Assembly (NCBI RefSeq): GCF_028829235.1
Contig: NZ_JAIWJY010000005.1
Coordinates: forward strand, 1-64,000
Direction: 5' to 3'
Length of the DNA stretch: 64,000 bases
From: Tenacibaculum larymnensis
GTDB lineage: Bacteria > Bacteroidota > Bacteroidia > Flavobacteriales > Flavobacteriaceae
A model generated the notes under the pieces. The model was not told the DNA's origin, did no database searches, and saw only the letters and a list, made by a program, of their open reading frames with translations. Shown piece after piece: positions 18,275 through 28,349 of the stretch. Position 1 is the stretch's first letter. Each line of letters opens with the position of its first letter. A program made the position numbers and the translations under genes.

Positions 18275-20293
18275 ATGGTAAAAAAAAGCACTCTATTTTT
18301 TTTGTTTATTATATTCTCTAAAAATTGTTTTGGCTACAACTTAAATACTACCCTTATTCAAAGTGATAGTATTGATATTTGGATTAATGAATCCAAAAAT
18401 CAAAAACTAGATATTGATAATAGAAAAAAACTACTTTTTAAATCATATCAATATATTTTAAACAACAACTTGAAAAGATCTCTAGATTTAAGTTCTATTG
18501 CTTATGAATATTATAAACTAAAAGATACTTCTTCATTTAAAAAAGTAAATAATAAAGCTATAGAGATCTCTCAGGCTCAAAAAGACTATTATGCTTTAGG
18601 TGATGCTTATTGGAATTTTGCTACGTATTATGTAAGAAAGCAAGATTACCCTAAAGCTTATTATCATTTCAATAAAGGTTATGAAGCTTTTGATAAAGGA
18701 AAGTTTAAATATGAAAGAGGAAAGATGCTATACGGAATGGCTCATATCAAGGGTAGATATAGAGACTTTTATGGCAGTGAAATATCTATTATAAAAGCCA
18801 TTGAAATTTTTAAGAATTTAAACAAAAATAAAGACCTTTACTTTTCTTACAATCAACTTGCTTTACTGCAAGCTGATATCAGAGAGTATGATAAGGCTTT
18901 ATTTTATTATAATAAATCACTTGAATACCTTTCTAAGTTAAAAAACAAAGAAAATGTTTATTTAGGCACCTATAATAACATCGCCAATATACACAAGATA
19001 AAGAAAGATTATAAATCTGCTTTAAAATATTATAATATTGACTTAAAGAAAAGTATTAATATTACCAATAAGGTAAGAGCACTTAGTAATAGAGCTCATT
19101 GTAAACTTTTAATTAATGACACTTCTAATATTAAGAAAGATTTCTTTAAAGCTTTGACTATAAGAGATAGCCTAGGTGATAAAACTGATATTTTAACTTC
19201 AAAAATTCATATTTCAGATTATTATAAATACATCAAAGATACTACTAAGGCTATACAATACGCTAAAGAAGCCAATTTACTTGCCAAAAAGTTAAAAAAT
19301 GGGGGAGATTATTTAACTACTTTAAAACAACTTGCCAACTTAGACAAACAAAATTCTAAAAAATACTTAGATCGTTATATAGTGTTTAACGATAGTTTAA
19401 TTAGTGCTGAGCGAAGAATACAAAATAAGTTTACTCGTATTGAGTTTGAAACAGATGAATATATTGAGGAAACCGAGCGTTTAAGTCAACAACGTATATG
19501 GATTATAGTAACTAGTTTCGCTGGTCTGTTAGTTCTTAGCCTACTTTATTTTTTACGTGTACAAAAAGTAAGAAATGAGAAATTAAAACTAGAGGCGGAA
19601 CAACAAAAAGCTAATGAAGAAGTGTATGTATTAACACTACAACAACAGGCTAAATTAGAAGAAGAGCGTGTTAACGAACGTAACCGTATTTCGGCAGAAC
19701 TTCATGATGGGGTTTTAGGGAAACTTTTTGGTACTCGTGTAAATCTTGGTTTTTTAGCCATGCAAATGAAACCTGAAACTCAAGAAAAACACCAAGCTTT
19801 TTTAGACGAACTACAAGAGATAGAAAAGGAAATTAGAGATGTTTCTCACAGATTAAGCGATAATTTTGATAGCGCTAATATTAACTTTACAACAATTTTA
19901 ACACAGCTTTTAAAAGACAGGAGTGCCATTGGTAACTTTAGTTATCAATTTGATTTTGATAAAACTATTCCTTGGAGTGAAATTAATGAGGTTACAAAAG
20001 CTAATGTTTATCGTATAATACAAGAAGCTTTACAAAACATAATTAAGCATGCTAAGGCAAAAAACGTTACCTTAGACGTCTCATTTAATAAAAAAGAGCT
20101 TATTATTTCGTTAAAAGATGACGGAGTTGGTTTTAATACTGAGAAAAAGAAAAAGGGAATTGGTATAAAAAATATTACAGCAAGAGTAAAAAAACTAGGT
20201 GGTGATTTAGAGTTTATTTCTAAAGAAAACCAAGGAACTACGCTTGTCATTATAACCCCTTTTAATGCAACAAATGGAAAACAAAAAGTATAA
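18275..20293 (+). CDS. TPR-containing sensor histidine kinase (NarL/DesK-type, HisKA_3)
   Basis: The start at 18275 is preferred over the upstream in-frame start at 18227, which lies inside the previous terminator; the choice gives 672 residues beginning with a signal peptide. The N-terminal ~350 residues are tetratricopeptide-like helices predicted outside the inner membrane, followed by one membrane helix (about 407-426), a coiled coil, the phosphorylation block AELHDGVLGKLFG (His near 475) and a HATPase with NVYRIIQEALQNIIKHA, DDGVGF and GIGIKNI. It signals to the overlapping response regulator. The ligand is unknown. Confidence 0.93.
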   Translation: MVKKSTLFFLFIIFSKNCFGYNLNTTLIQSDSIDIWINESKNQKLDIDNRKKLLFKSYQYILNNNLKRSLDLSSIAYEYYKLKDTSSFKKVNNKAIEISQAQKDYYALGDAYWNFATYYVRKQDYPKAYYHFNKGYEAFDKGKFKYERGKMLYGMAHIKGRYRDFYGSEISIIKAIEIFKNLNKNKDLYFSYNQLALLQADIREYDKALFYYNKSLEYLSKLKNKENVYLGTYNNIANIHKIKKDYKSALKYYNIDLKKSINITNKVRALSNRAHCKLLINDTSNIKKDFFKALTIRDSLGDKTDILTSKIHISDYYKYIKDTTKAIQYAKEANLLAKKLKNGGDYLTTLKQLANLDKQNSKKYLDRYIVFNDSLISAERRIQNKFTRIEFETDEYIEETERLSQQRIWIIVTSFAGLLVLSLLYFLRVQKVRNEKLKLEAEQQKANEEVYVLTLQQQAKLEEERVNERNRISAELHDGVLGKLFGTRVNLGFLAMQMKPETQEKHQAFLDELQEIEKEIRDVSHRLSDNFDSANINFTTILTQLLKDRSAIGNFSYQFDFDKTIPWSEINEVTKANVYRIIQEALQNIIKHAKAKNVTLDVSFNKKELIISLKDDGVGFNTEKKKKGIGIKNITARVKKLGGDLEFISKENQGTTLVIITPFNATNGKQKV

Positions 20294-20957
20294 CGCTTTA
20301 ATAATTGACGATCACCCCTTAATATCAGAAGCTTATAAAAGTGCTTTTACTTATATTGAAAGCCAAGGTGAAAACATCTCTTTTCAGGTACAAATAGCAA
20401 ATAATTGTGGTGCTGCCGATGAAATTATAGAGGCATACTCCTCTTCTAATCGACCAATTGAAATTATCTTTTTAGATATTAGCCTCCCTCCTATGGAAGA
20501 AAAAGGCATTTTATCTGGTGAAGATTTAGGTTTGATTATTAATGAAAAACTACCTGAATCTAAAATTATCATTTCTACTACTTTTAACGACAATTACCGT
20601 GTACACAGTATTTTAAAAAATGTAAATCCTGATGGTTTTTTAGTTAAAAACGACATTACTCCTGTAGAATTGGTTCACGCCATTAAAGAAGTTCTTAGCG
20701 ACCCTCCATATTACAGTAAAACTGTAATGAAAATGCTGAGAAGTCAAGTTTCTAATGAGTACTTTTTAGATGATTTAGATAGAAAAATCTTGTACGAATT
20801 ATCTATTGGTAATCGTGTAAATAAATTACCTAATATTCTTCCATTATCATTAGCTGCTGTTCAAAAAAGAAAAAGACAAATGGCTAAAGTGTTTGGGGTT
20901 GACAATTCTGATGATCGTGATTTAATTTTAATAGCAAAAGAAAAAGGATTCTTATAA
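20274..20957 (+). CDS. Response regulator partner of the TPR kinase
   Basis: The ORF could begin at 20265 or at this ATG, which overlaps the kinase end by 20 bases. A receiver domain fills the first ~130 residues: acidic pair in IIDDHP, phospho-acceptor Asp in FLDISLP, Thr in IISTTF and Lys in FLVKND. The C-terminal ~80 residues (LDRKILYELSIGNRVNKLPN, LSLAAVQKRKRQMAKVFG) look like a helix-turn-helix similar to LuxR types but not typical. It is probably a transcription regulator phosphorylated by the adjacent kinase; target genes are unknown. Confidence 0.9.
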   Translation: MENKKYNALIIDDHPLISEAYKSAFTYIESQGENISFQVQIANNCGAADEIIEAYSSSNRPIEIIFLDISLPPMEEKGILSGEDLGLIINEKLPESKIIISTTFNDNYRVHSILKNVNPDGFLVKNDITPVELVHAIKEVLSDPPYYSKTVMKMLRSQVSNEYFLDDLDRKILYELSIGNRVNKLPNILPLSLAAVQKRKRQMAKVFGVDNSDDRDLILIAKEKGFL

Positions 20958-20967
20958 GAACCCTTTT
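20941..20967. terminator. Terminator between the response regulator and acs
   Basis: The inverted repeat AAAAAGG.TTCTTA / TAAGAA.CCTTTTT (one mismatch) overlaps the regulator stop codon and serves two convergent genes. Confidence 0.6.
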
Positions 20968-20975
20968 TCACTATT

Positions 20976-22883
20976 TTACAATCTATTATCAATTATACTT
21001 TGTACAACTTCAGGGTTTAGAAGTGTAGAAACATCTCCTAAATTATCTAATTCGTTGTGTGCAATTTTTCTAAGAATACGACGCATAATCTTTCCTGAAC
21101 GTGTTTTAGGCAATCCTTCTGTAAACTGAATTTTATCCAACTTCGCTATCGGACCAATATGTTCTGTAATAATTTGATTTATCTCTTTGTATAAATTGTC
21201 TTGGTTTCTTGTTTCTCCAGTTTCTTTTAAAATAACATAACCATATAAGGCATTTCCTTTTACATCATGAGGAAAACCTACAATAGCACTTTCAGCTACG
21301 GCTGGATGTTCATTTACTGCATCTTCAATAGGTGCGGTTCCTAAGTTATGACCTGAAACTATAATTACATCATCTACCCTACCTGTAATTCGGTAATATC
21401 CCACCTCATCACGAAGCGCTCCATCACCTGTAAAATACATATCATCGAATGCTGAGAAATACGTTTCTTTATAACGCTGATGGTTTCCCCATATAGTTCT
21501 TGCCATAGATGGCCAAGGATATTTTATGCACAATCTTCCGTCAACTTGATTTCCTTTTACTTCTTTTCCGTTTTCATCCATTAACGCTATTTGAATCCCT
21601 GGTAAAGGCAATGTTGCATAAGTTGGTTTTGTTGGAGTAATGTATGGTAATGGTGAAATCATGATTCCTCCTGTTTCAGTTTGCCACCAAGTATCTACAA
21701 TTGGGCTTTTCTTTTTTCCCACATTATCGTTATACCAGTGCCACGCTTCTTCGTTAATAGGCTCTCCAACTGTTCCTAAAACTTTTATTGAGGATAAATC
21801 GTGACTATCTACAAAATCCAAATTTTCTTTTGCTAATGCTCTAATTGCTGTTGGCGCTGTATAAAATTGATTTATGTTGTGTTTTTCAACAATTTCCCAA
21901 AAACGACCAAAGTCTGGATAACTAGGAACGCCTTCAAACATTACAGTTGTTGCTCCGTTAGCCAAGGGACCGTATACAATGTAGCTGTGCCCCGTAATCC
22001 AGCCAATATCTGCTGTACACCAATACACATCATTTTCTTTATAATTGAAAACATTTTTAAACGTATATGCTGTGTATACCATATAACCAGCTGTAGTATG
22101 TAACATTCCTTTTGGACTTCCTGTTGAACCTGAAGTATATAAAATGAATAATGGATCTTCAGCATCCATAATCTCAGGAACACAGTCTTGATAAGCTTCT
22201 TCTAGCAGAGGTTCTAACCACTTATCACGTCCTTCTTTTAACTGAATATCTGAATTAATTCTTTTGGCTACTAATACATTTTCTATAGTAGGACAATTTT
22301 CTAATGCCTCATCAACAATACTTTTTAAATCAATTGTTTTAGCTCCTCTGTATGAACCATCTGAAGTAATTACCATTTTTGCTTCGCAATCATTTATTCT
22401 CGTAGCTAATGCTGTTGACGAAAATCCTGCAAAAACAACTGAATGCACTGCTCCAATTCGAGCACAAGCTAAAACTGAAATAGCCAATTCTGGAATCATT
22501 GGTAAGTAGATACAAACTCTATCTCCTTTTTTAATTCCATGGTCTTTTAACACATTAGCGAATTTACAAACACGCTTGTGTAATTCTTTATAAGATATAT
22601 GTTCGGCTTCTTCATTTGGGTTGTTTGGTTCAAATAAAATGGCAGTTTTATCTCCTCTAATATGCAAATGACGGTCTATACAGTTTTCTGTAATATTTAG
22701 TTTTGCTCCTTCAAACCATTTAAACTCAGTTTTCTCAAAATCATAGTCTAAAACGGTATCCCATTTTTTTCTCCAAACAAAGTGTTCTTCTGCTATTTCT
22801 TCCCAAAATAACTCTGGATTTCTTACGGACTTTCTATATACTTGAAAATATTCTTCTAGGTTTTTTACGTGGTAATTACTCAT
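20976..22883 (-). CDS. acs: Acetate-CoA ligase (acetyl-CoA synthetase)
   Basis: Makes acetyl-CoA from acetate, ATP and CoA in the cytoplasm. The 635-residue length fits Acs. Visible motifs are YTSGSTGSPKGMLHT (ATP loop), the acetate-pocket region WWQTETGG, YFTGDGA with Asp for ribose, and the C-terminal KTRSGKIMRR with the lysine that is often acetylated. The gene is convergent with the response regulator and shares orientation with the DUF779/aldehyde dehydrogenase pair 91 bases upstream. Together these can take acetaldehyde to acetate and acetyl-CoA. Confidence 0.97.
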   Translation of the reverse strand: MSNYHVKNLEEYFQVYRKSVRNPELFWEEIAEEHFVWRKKWDTVLDYDFEKTEFKWFEGAKLNITENCIDRHLHIRGDKTAILFEPNNPNEEAEHISYKELHKRVCKFANVLKDHGIKKGDRVCIYLPMIPELAISVLACARIGAVHSVVFAGFSSTALATRINDCEAKMVITSDGSYRGAKTIDLKSIVDEALENCPTIENVLVAKRINSDIQLKEGRDKWLEPLLEEAYQDCVPEIMDAEDPLFILYTSGSTGSPKGMLHTTAGYMVYTAYTFKNVFNYKENDVYWCTADIGWITGHSYIVYGPLANGATTVMFEGVPSYPDFGRFWEIVEKHNINQFYTAPTAIRALAKENLDFVDSHDLSSIKVLGTVGEPINEEAWHWYNDNVGKKKSPIVDTWWQTETGGIMISPLPYITPTKPTYATLPLPGIQIALMDENGKEVKGNQVDGRLCIKYPWPSMARTIWGNHQRYKETYFSAFDDMYFTGDGALRDEVGYYRITGRVDDVIIVSGHNLGTAPIEDAVNEHPAVAESAIVGFPHDVKGNALYGYVILKETGETRNQDNLYKEINQIITEHIGPIAKLDKIQFTEGLPKTRSGKIMRRILRKIAHNELDNLGDVSTLLNPEVVQSIIDNRL

Positions 22884-22974
22884 TCTTATACTTCTTTTAT
22901 TTTAGCTTAAGCTACTAAAATAAATCATTTTTAATTGTTTATCAACTTATTAGTTCTTCTTCTTAAAACACATA

Positions 22975-23316
22975 CTAATCTTCATCTTCTTGTTGCAATA
23001 ATCGTGAATGTACGATAAAGCGAACTCCTAAAGGAATCTCTAATGAAAAACTTGATCCTCTTCCTTCAGTTATATCAATCGTTAAGTGCGTATGCTTCCA
23101 ATATTCATATTGATCTTTATTCATATAAAAAGGAACTTCATCTAACACACCTAACAGAATATCACTTTCATCTAAATACATTTCATCTTTAGGAAAAATC
23201 ATTGGAGACGAACCATCACAACACCCTCCACTTTGATGAAAAATCAATGCTCCATGCTGTTTTTTTAGTTTTTCAACTATTTCTTTTGCCGCTTCTGTTA
23301 TTGCTACTCTTTGCAT
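22975..23316 (-). CDS. DUF779 protein accompanying aldehyde dehydrogenase
   Basis: A 113-residue cytoplasmic protein with the DUF779 signature HQSGGCCDGSSPMIFP, an adjacent Cys pair (residues about 32-33) and a YWKHTHLTIDI segment. DUF779 genes are very often next to acetaldehyde/alcohol-linked aldehyde dehydrogenases, as here (53 bases after that gene); their biochemical role is not established. A hairpin lies in the gap and may reduce its expression relative to the dehydrogenase. Confidence 0.9.
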   Translation of the reverse strand: MQRVAITEAAKEIVEKLKKQHGALIFHQSGGCCDGSSPMIFPKDEMYLDESDILLGVLDEVPFYMNKDQYEYWKHTHLTIDITEGRGSSFSLEIPLGVRFIVHSRLLQQEDED

Positions 23317-23335
23317 ATTCTTTTTTAAAATTATA

Positions 23336-23361
23336 AAATACTGGGCTGATGCCCAGTATTT
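23336..23361 (-). terminator. Hairpin between aldehyde dehydrogenase and DUF779
   Basis: A perfect 11-bp stem (23336-23346 with 23351-23361) has a 4-nt loop. On the minus strand it is followed by a broken T-rich stretch, so it is a partial terminator or an RNA-processing/stability hairpin. Confidence 0.55.
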
Positions 23362-23369
23362 ACAAACAA

Positions 23370-24869
23370 CTAAAAGAACCCTAACTTGTTTTTATCATAC
23401 GATATCAACATGTTCTTAGTTTGACGATAGTGGTCCATCATCATTAAGTGGGTTTCTCTACCAAATCCTGATTTTTTATATCCTCCAAATGGCGCATGTG
23501 CTGGGTATGAGTGGTAACAGTTCACCCAAACTCTACCTGCTTTAATAGCTCTTGGAATTTGATATAACTGATGTGCATCACGCGTCCAAACTCCTGCTCC
23601 TAATCCATACATCGTATCATTTGCTATTTCTAATGCTTCAGCTTCATCTTTGAATTTTGTTACACATACTACTGGACCAAAAATTTCTTCTTGGAATACA
23701 CGCATTTTGTTATGTCCTTCTAGAATAGTTGGTTTAATATAGAATCCATTCGCTAACTCTCCTTCTAATTTATTAGCTTCTCCCCCACATAACACTTTCG
23801 CTCCTTCTTCTTTTCCTATATTAATATAGGCTTGTATTTTTTCATATTGATCGTTTGATGCTTGCGCACCTACCATCGTATTTACATCGTATGGACTATC
23901 TTGAACAATAGCTTTTGTTCTTGCTACTACTCGCTCCATAAACTTATCATAAATATCCTCTTGTACTAAGATACGCGAAGGGCAGGTACATACTTCTCCT
24001 TGATTAAAAGCAAACAACACTGCACCTTCAACTGCTTTGTCTAAAAATGCATCGTCTTCATCCATTACGCTATTAAAGAAGATATTTGGAGACTTACCTC
24101 CTAACTCCATCGTTACTGGATTTAAGTTTTTAGAGGCATATTGCATAATTAACTGTCCTGTAGTAGTTTCTCCTGTAAATGCTACTTTATCTATTCTAGG
24201 GCTTGATGCTAATGGTTTACCAGCTTCTGGTCCAAAACCATGTATCACATTAATAACTCCTGGAGGAAAAACACCTGCTATTTTTTCCATTAAAAGTGTT
24301 GCTGATGATGGAGTTTGTTCAGCTGGTTTTAATATTACACAGTTACCTGTCGCTAGTGCTGGAGGTAACTTCCATGACAACATTAAAAGAGGAAAATTCC
24401 AAGGAATAATTTGTCCAACAACCCCTAAAGGCTCTTTAATGTTCATTGATAAGGTATTTTGGTCAAGCTCGGTAGCACTACCCTCTTCTGCTCTAATTGC
24501 TGCAGCAAAATAACGCCAATGATCTGCCGCTAGAGGAACATCTGCATTTAATGTTTCTCGTATTGGTTTTCCATTATCACACGTTTCTACTAATGCAAAC
24601 TCTTCTAAATTTGCCTCAATAATATCTGCTACTTTATTTAATAAAGATGCTCGTTCTGCTGCTGAAGTGTTTCCCCAGCTTTCTTTGGCTGCATTTGCTG
24701 CGTCTAATGCTAATTCAACATCTTCTTTTTGTGATCTTGGATATTTTGCTATAATGCTATTATCAATTGGAGATGTATTTTCAAAATATTCTCCTCCTAA
24801 TGGAGACACAAACTTTCCATTGATAAAATTTGCATAAGTGTCTTTAAATTTTGGTTTCGTGTAACTCAT
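23370..24869 (-). CDS. NAD(P)-dependent aldehyde dehydrogenase (AldB/ExaC type)
   Basis: The 499-residue enzyme oxidises an aldehyde, probably acetaldehyde, to the acid. The general-base Glu lies in [10 protein letters not shown], the catalytic Cys294 in [10 protein letters not shown], and the substrate-binding C-terminal segments [26 protein letters not shown] are typical of the AldB/ExaC group. The association with DUF779 and a divergent AraC regulator is the usual genomic setting for this group. Acs downstream can activate the acetate formed. Confidence 0.94.
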   Translation of the reverse strand: MSYTKPKFKDTYANFINGKFVSPLGGEYFENTSPIDNSIIAKYPRSQKEDVELALDAANAAKESWGNTSAAERASLLNKVADIIEANLEEFALVETCDNGKPIRETLNADVPLAADHWRYFAAAIRAEEGSATELDQNTLSMNIKEPLGVVGQIIPWNFPLLMLSWKLPPALATGNCVILKPAEQTPSSATLLMEKIAGVFPPGVINVIHGFGPEAGKPLASSPRIDKVAFTGETTTGQLIMQYASKNLNPVTMELGGKSPNIFFNSVMDEDDAFLDKAVEGAVLFAFNQGEVCTCPSRILVQEDIYDKFMERVVARTKAIVQDSPYDVNTMVGAQASNDQYEKIQAYINIGKEEGAKVLCGGEANKLEGELANGFYIKPTILEGHNKMRVFQEEIFGPVVCVTKFKDEAEALEIANDTMYGLGAGVWTRDAHQLYQIPRAIKAGRVWVNCYHSYPAHAPFGGYKKSGFGRETHLMMMDHYRQTKNMLISYDKNKLGFF

Positions 24870-25068
24870 AAAACTTTGTATTTTTGTTTTTTACTTAAAT
24901 CAACTATCGAAATATCACTTCCTTAATCAACATGTGTTAAAAATGAATATTTCGTAATTTTTGTAAAATTAAAATATCATATAGTCAATATATTGAACGT
25001 ATTTATTAAATTGTAACACATATCTATTATCTTAAAAAATACATAGATAGAATTTTGTACTATTGATT

Positions 25069-25989
25069 ATGAACCATTTATTAAGTCGACATAAAGAAAG
25101 TAGAAAACTCACTACTTTAATTGAGAACAGAACTACGTATAATGCTGAATATGCTGAGTTGAATATTTTTGAGACTCATAAAAGTGCAGAGCAGATATCT
25201 TTAACTTTTGATTTTCCTGTTATTGCAAGTATGCTTACCGGAAAAAAAGTAATGCATTTAGAAGGTATGGAACCTTTTGATTTCTTTCCTGGTGAATCTG
25301 TAGTAATGCCGACTAACAAAGAAATGATTATCGATTTTCCTTTAGCTGAAAAGAATAATCCTACTCAGTGTTTGGCTTTAGGCATTGATTCTAATAAGAT
25401 TGATGAGATAGTAGAAAAGTTTAATCATAACGTAGCTATTGAACGTGAAAACAATAATTGGAAGCTAAATGAAACTTCTTCTCACCTAGTACACAATACA
25501 GATATTAATCATTTAGTAGGACGTTTGGTACACACTTTTACTGACCAAAATAAGTCTAAAGACATTCTTCTTGATTTAATGATTCAAGAACTTATTGTGA
25601 GATTATTACAAACTAAGGCTAAAGCTTTTATCTTAAATGATCCTTCTGGCACGCTTACAGATACACGTATAGGAATGGTTATTAAGTTTATAAAAAACAA
25701 TCTTACTAATAAAGATATTACTGTTGAATTATTAGCTAAGAAAGCTTGTATGAGTACATCTCATTTTCATAAAAAGTTTAAAAACACCTTAGGAATTTCT
25801 CCTATTGACTATATAAACTCTGAAAAGATTAAATTTTCTAAGAAACTTATAAAACAATCTAAAAACCTACGAATCTCTGAAATAGCCTACAAATCTGGTT
25901 TTAACAATATTAGCTATTTCAACAGACAATTTAAAAAAATGGAAATGATTACTCCTCAGCAGTTTAAAAAGTCTTTTCTAAAAGAGTAA
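25069..25989 (+). CDS. AraC-family regulator, divergent from aldehyde dehydrogenase
   Basis: The ATG at 25069 is preferred over a TTG two codons upstream, giving 306 residues. The N-terminal ~180 residues resemble the AraC_N effector domain, and the last ~100 residues hold the paired helix-turn-helix (ITVELLAKKACMSTSHFHKKF; RISEIAYKSGFNNISYFNRQF). It is divergent from the aldehyde dehydrogenase across a 199-base gap, so it probably controls that gene in response to an alcohol or aldehyde. The gap itself shows A/T-rich sequence with no clear operator. Confidence 0.92.
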   Translation: MNHLLSRHKESRKLTTLIENRTTYNAEYAELNIFETHKSAEQISLTFDFPVIASMLTGKKVMHLEGMEPFDFFPGESVVMPTNKEMIIDFPLAEKNNPTQCLALGIDSNKIDEIVEKFNHNVAIERENNNWKLNETSSHLVHNTDINHLVGRLVHTFTDQNKSKDILLDLMIQELIVRLLQTKAKAFILNDPSGTLTDTRIGMVIKFIKNNLTNKDITVELLAKKACMSTSHFHKKFKNTLGISPIDYINSEKIKFSKKLIKQSKNLRISEIAYKSGFNNISYFNRQFKKMEMITPQQFKKSFLKE

Positions 25990-26021
25990 ATCATCAGCTT
26001 TTTTCAAAAAACTTTTATAGT

Positions 26022-26029
26022 TACATTTG
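26022..26029 (+). promoter_or_regulatory. -7 element (TACATTTG) for the TauE-like gene
   Basis: TACATTTG ends 6 nt before the ATG at 26036, implying a leaderless or nearly leaderless transcript. No -33 TTG was found. Confidence 0.45.
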
Positions 26030-26035
26030 TTTAAT

Positions 26036-26815
26036 ATGATGATATCTCTTTTTTTAGATGTTTTAAGTACTAATTGGTACATAATTTTACTTTTCTTTAT
26101 CGTAGCTGTTCTATACTCCTCTGTCGGATTTGGTGGAGGTTCTAGTTACTTAGCTGTCTTAGCACTTACTGGGTTACTTTTTACACAAATTAGAGCTACA
26201 GCTATACTATGTAATGTAATGGTTGTTACGGGTAATGTTTTACTGTATATGCAACAAAAACAATATAACTGGAAAAAGGTTATTCCGCTTACTTTATTTA
26301 GCATTCCTATGGCTTTTTTAGGTGGCTATTTAAGAATAAGTCAAACTTTTTTCTTTATTCTCTTAGGTTTCACACTACTCTTTGCTGCTATTACCATGTG
26401 GATTTCTAACAAAGTAGTTACCAATAACAGTAAGACTAAAGATTTAAACTTGTCAAAAAATGCTGGTTATGGCGGAATCATTGGCTTTATTTCTGGGATG
26501 GTTGGTATTGGTGGTGGTATCTTCTTAGCTCCATTGCTTCATTTAACCAATTGGGACACTCCAAAGAAAATAGCAGCTACAGCAAGCTTTTTTATTTTGG
26601 TAAACTCTATATCTGGGTTGATAGGTCAGTATACAAATCCTGAGTTTTCTATTAATTGGACACTAACTTCTAGTTTATTAATTACCGTTTTTATTGGTGG
26701 GCAAATTGGTAGTAGAATGAGTAATCAATTCTTTACTCCTACACAACTAAAAAAGGCAACCGCTATTTTGATTGCCTTTGTAAGTGTTCGTATTTTAATT
26801 AAGTATTTATTCTAA
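26036..26815 (+). CDS. TauE/SafE-family membrane transporter
   Basis: A 259-residue inner-membrane protein with about eight helices in two homologous halves. Each half carries the family glycine motif, first SSVGFGGGSSYLAVLAL, later GMVGIGGGIFLAPLLHL. The family moves organosulfur anions such as sulfite or sulfoacetate, but the substrate here is unknown. The ATG at 26036 is chosen because an upstream TTG (26027) overlaps the -7 promoter element. It lies downstream of the AraC regulator and may be a separate unit. Confidence 0.9.
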   Translation: MMISLFLDVLSTNWYIILLFFIVAVLYSSVGFGGGSSYLAVLALTGLLFTQIRATAILCNVMVVTGNVLLYMQQKQYNWKKVIPLTLFSIPMAFLGGYLRISQTFFFILLGFTLLFAAITMWISNKVVTNNSKTKDLNLSKNAGYGGIIGFISGMVGIGGGIFLAPLLHLTNWDTPKKIAATASFFILVNSISGLIGQYTNPEFSINWTLTSSLLITVFIGGQIGSRMSNQFFTPTQLKKATAILIAFVSVRILIKYLF

Positions 26816-26844
26816 TTTCGCTTTTTTGCCCCTTTTTATTGCCT

Positions 26845-28233
26845 TTAGCCTTGGTTAGCTGTAAACATACCTTTTTCTTTTTTTATTCTGTTTTGAAAGA
26901 TTGCTATTTTCTTTCCTTTTTTTTCTAAAAACTTATACGTGTAAAATCCATCTTCAAAAGAAAATTCATTAGATGAAGTTGGATAAATCTTAAATTTACT
27001 TGAACTTCCTTCTCTCTGACTATATAATTGACCATTTTCCATCGTGATAATACGAATTCCTCCATCTTCAAACTTATAAGCACCTACCCACTTTTGCGAC
27101 TCTTCTTTTGATAAAGAAACGGCATTATTACCTGAAGAAAAAGGTTTATTAATAGCCAAAGCTGCTATTTTTATAGTCAAAGCTGTTGGTGATTTACAAC
27201 CACAATTAGAAAATACAATTACATACACATCTTCACTAGGTACATATACTCCCATAGATTTATATCCAGGAATTGAGCCACCGTGTTCCAAAGTTGGCAC
27301 TCCATTTATTTCGTTTAGACTCCAACCATATCCATAGTTTATTTTCTTACCATTATTCAGTGTGTAATTGGTAAACGCTTTATCAATTGTTTCTTTTTTT
27401 ACTAATGTATTATTACGAATGGCTGTTTGCCACTTTAACATATCATCTACATTAGACATGATTGAACCTGCTGCATAAGGTAATGTCATACTTATATATT
27501 GAGCATTTGAATATTCTCCATTTCTCTTTCGATAACCTGCTGCTCTGTTTTTAATTAATTTTGTATGGCTTCCGTAATAAGAAGAATTCATATTTAGCTT
27601 CTTAAAAATTTGTTCTTCAACAAATTTCGGATAACTCATTCCACTTACTTTTTCAACAATATATCCTAAAATAAAATATCCAGAATTATTGTATTTATAC
27701 TTTTCTCCGGGTTCAAAATCCATTGGCTCATTCTTAAAGAAATCAATAAATTTTAAAGGTTCTACATCTTTAGTTGTCACCTCTCCAAACTTTTGCATTG
27801 ATGTATAACTTTTAATTCCCGATGTATGTGTTAATAAGTGATGAACAGTAATTTGTTTTCCATTCGTTGGATAATCAGGTATAAACTTAGTTATATCATC
27901 TTCTAAACTTAGCTTACCTTCTTCTAACAACATTAATATTGAAACTGATGTAAATTGTTTTGTTATTGAACCTACTTCAAAAACATTTTCTGCTACCATA
28001 TCCACATCAAGCTCTAAATTAGCTTTTCCAAAAGCTTTTCTATAAATAACATTTCCTTTTTTAGCAACCAAAGCTACTGCTCCGGTTTCATTATTTTTGA
28101 ATTGCGTTTGTAAAATTTCATCAACCTTTGATGTCAAATTTTGAGCAGACACTAAATTTGTTAATAAAAAGCAAAAAGAGAAGAGTAATATTTGTTTTAG
28201 TTGAATTCGGTTTTTCATTTGATTTGTTTTCAT
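26845..28233 (-). CDS. Exported serine hydrolase (class C beta-lactamase/DD-peptidase fold)
   Basis: The 462-residue protein has a signal peptide ending NLVSAQ. The catalytic set of the beta-lactamase/PBP-like superfamily is complete: Ser89 and Lys92 in SITK, YNN in KYKYNNSGY near residue 183, and HGG in LEHGGSIPGY near 318. A C-terminal ~90-residue lipocalin-like domain (DGGIRIITMENGQLYSQREG) follows, as in many bacterial serine hydrolases. Its substrate (peptide, ester or beta-lactam) cannot be told; antibiotic resistance should not be assumed. It stands alone. Confidence 0.92.
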   Translation of the reverse strand: MKTNQMKNRIQLKQILLFSFCFLLTNLVSAQNLTSKVDEILQTQFKNNETGAVALVAKKGNVIYRKAFGKANLELDVDMVAENVFEVGSITKQFTSVSILMLLEEGKLSLEDDITKFIPDYPTNGKQITVHHLLTHTSGIKSYTSMQKFGEVTTKDVEPLKFIDFFKNEPMDFEPGEKYKYNNSGYFILGYIVEKVSGMSYPKFVEEQIFKKLNMNSSYYGSHTKLIKNRAAGYRKRNGEYSNAQYISMTLPYAAGSIMSNVDDMLKWQTAIRNNTLVKKETIDKAFTNYTLNNGKKINYGYGWSLNEINGVPTLEHGGSIPGYKSMGVYVPSEDVYVIVFSNCGCKSPTALTIKIAALAINKPFSSGNNAVSLSKEESQKWVGAYKFEDGGIRIITMENGQLYSQREGSSSKFKIYPTSSNEFSFEDGFYTYKFLEKKGKKIAIFQNRIKKEKGMFTANQG

Positions 28234-28289
28234 GATTATTACACTTAGGACGACATAAGAGAAAATAGGTTACATCATTTTTTACTAAA

Positions 28290-28318
28290 AACAAAAAAAG
28301 CAACGTAAATACGTTGCT
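28290..28318 (-). terminator. Terminator after dps
   Basis: A 9-bp stem (28299-28307 with 28310-28318), read on the minus strand, is followed by seven Ts and a T-rich tail. Confidence 0.75.
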
Positions 28319-28349
28319 CTTTCATCCCCAAAACATAGATAACTATTTC

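Noticed and set aside
24037..24513. Open frame of 158 codons opposite the aldehyde dehydrogenase gene
   Set aside because: It lies wholly antisense to a confidently assigned enzyme, has no signal or motif, and is explained by the codon pattern of the real gene.
26845..28233. Calling the serine hydrolase an antibiotic-resistance beta-lactamase
   Set aside because: The fold motifs are shared by esterases and peptidases, and the lipocalin-like C-terminal domain points to a general serine hydrolase.
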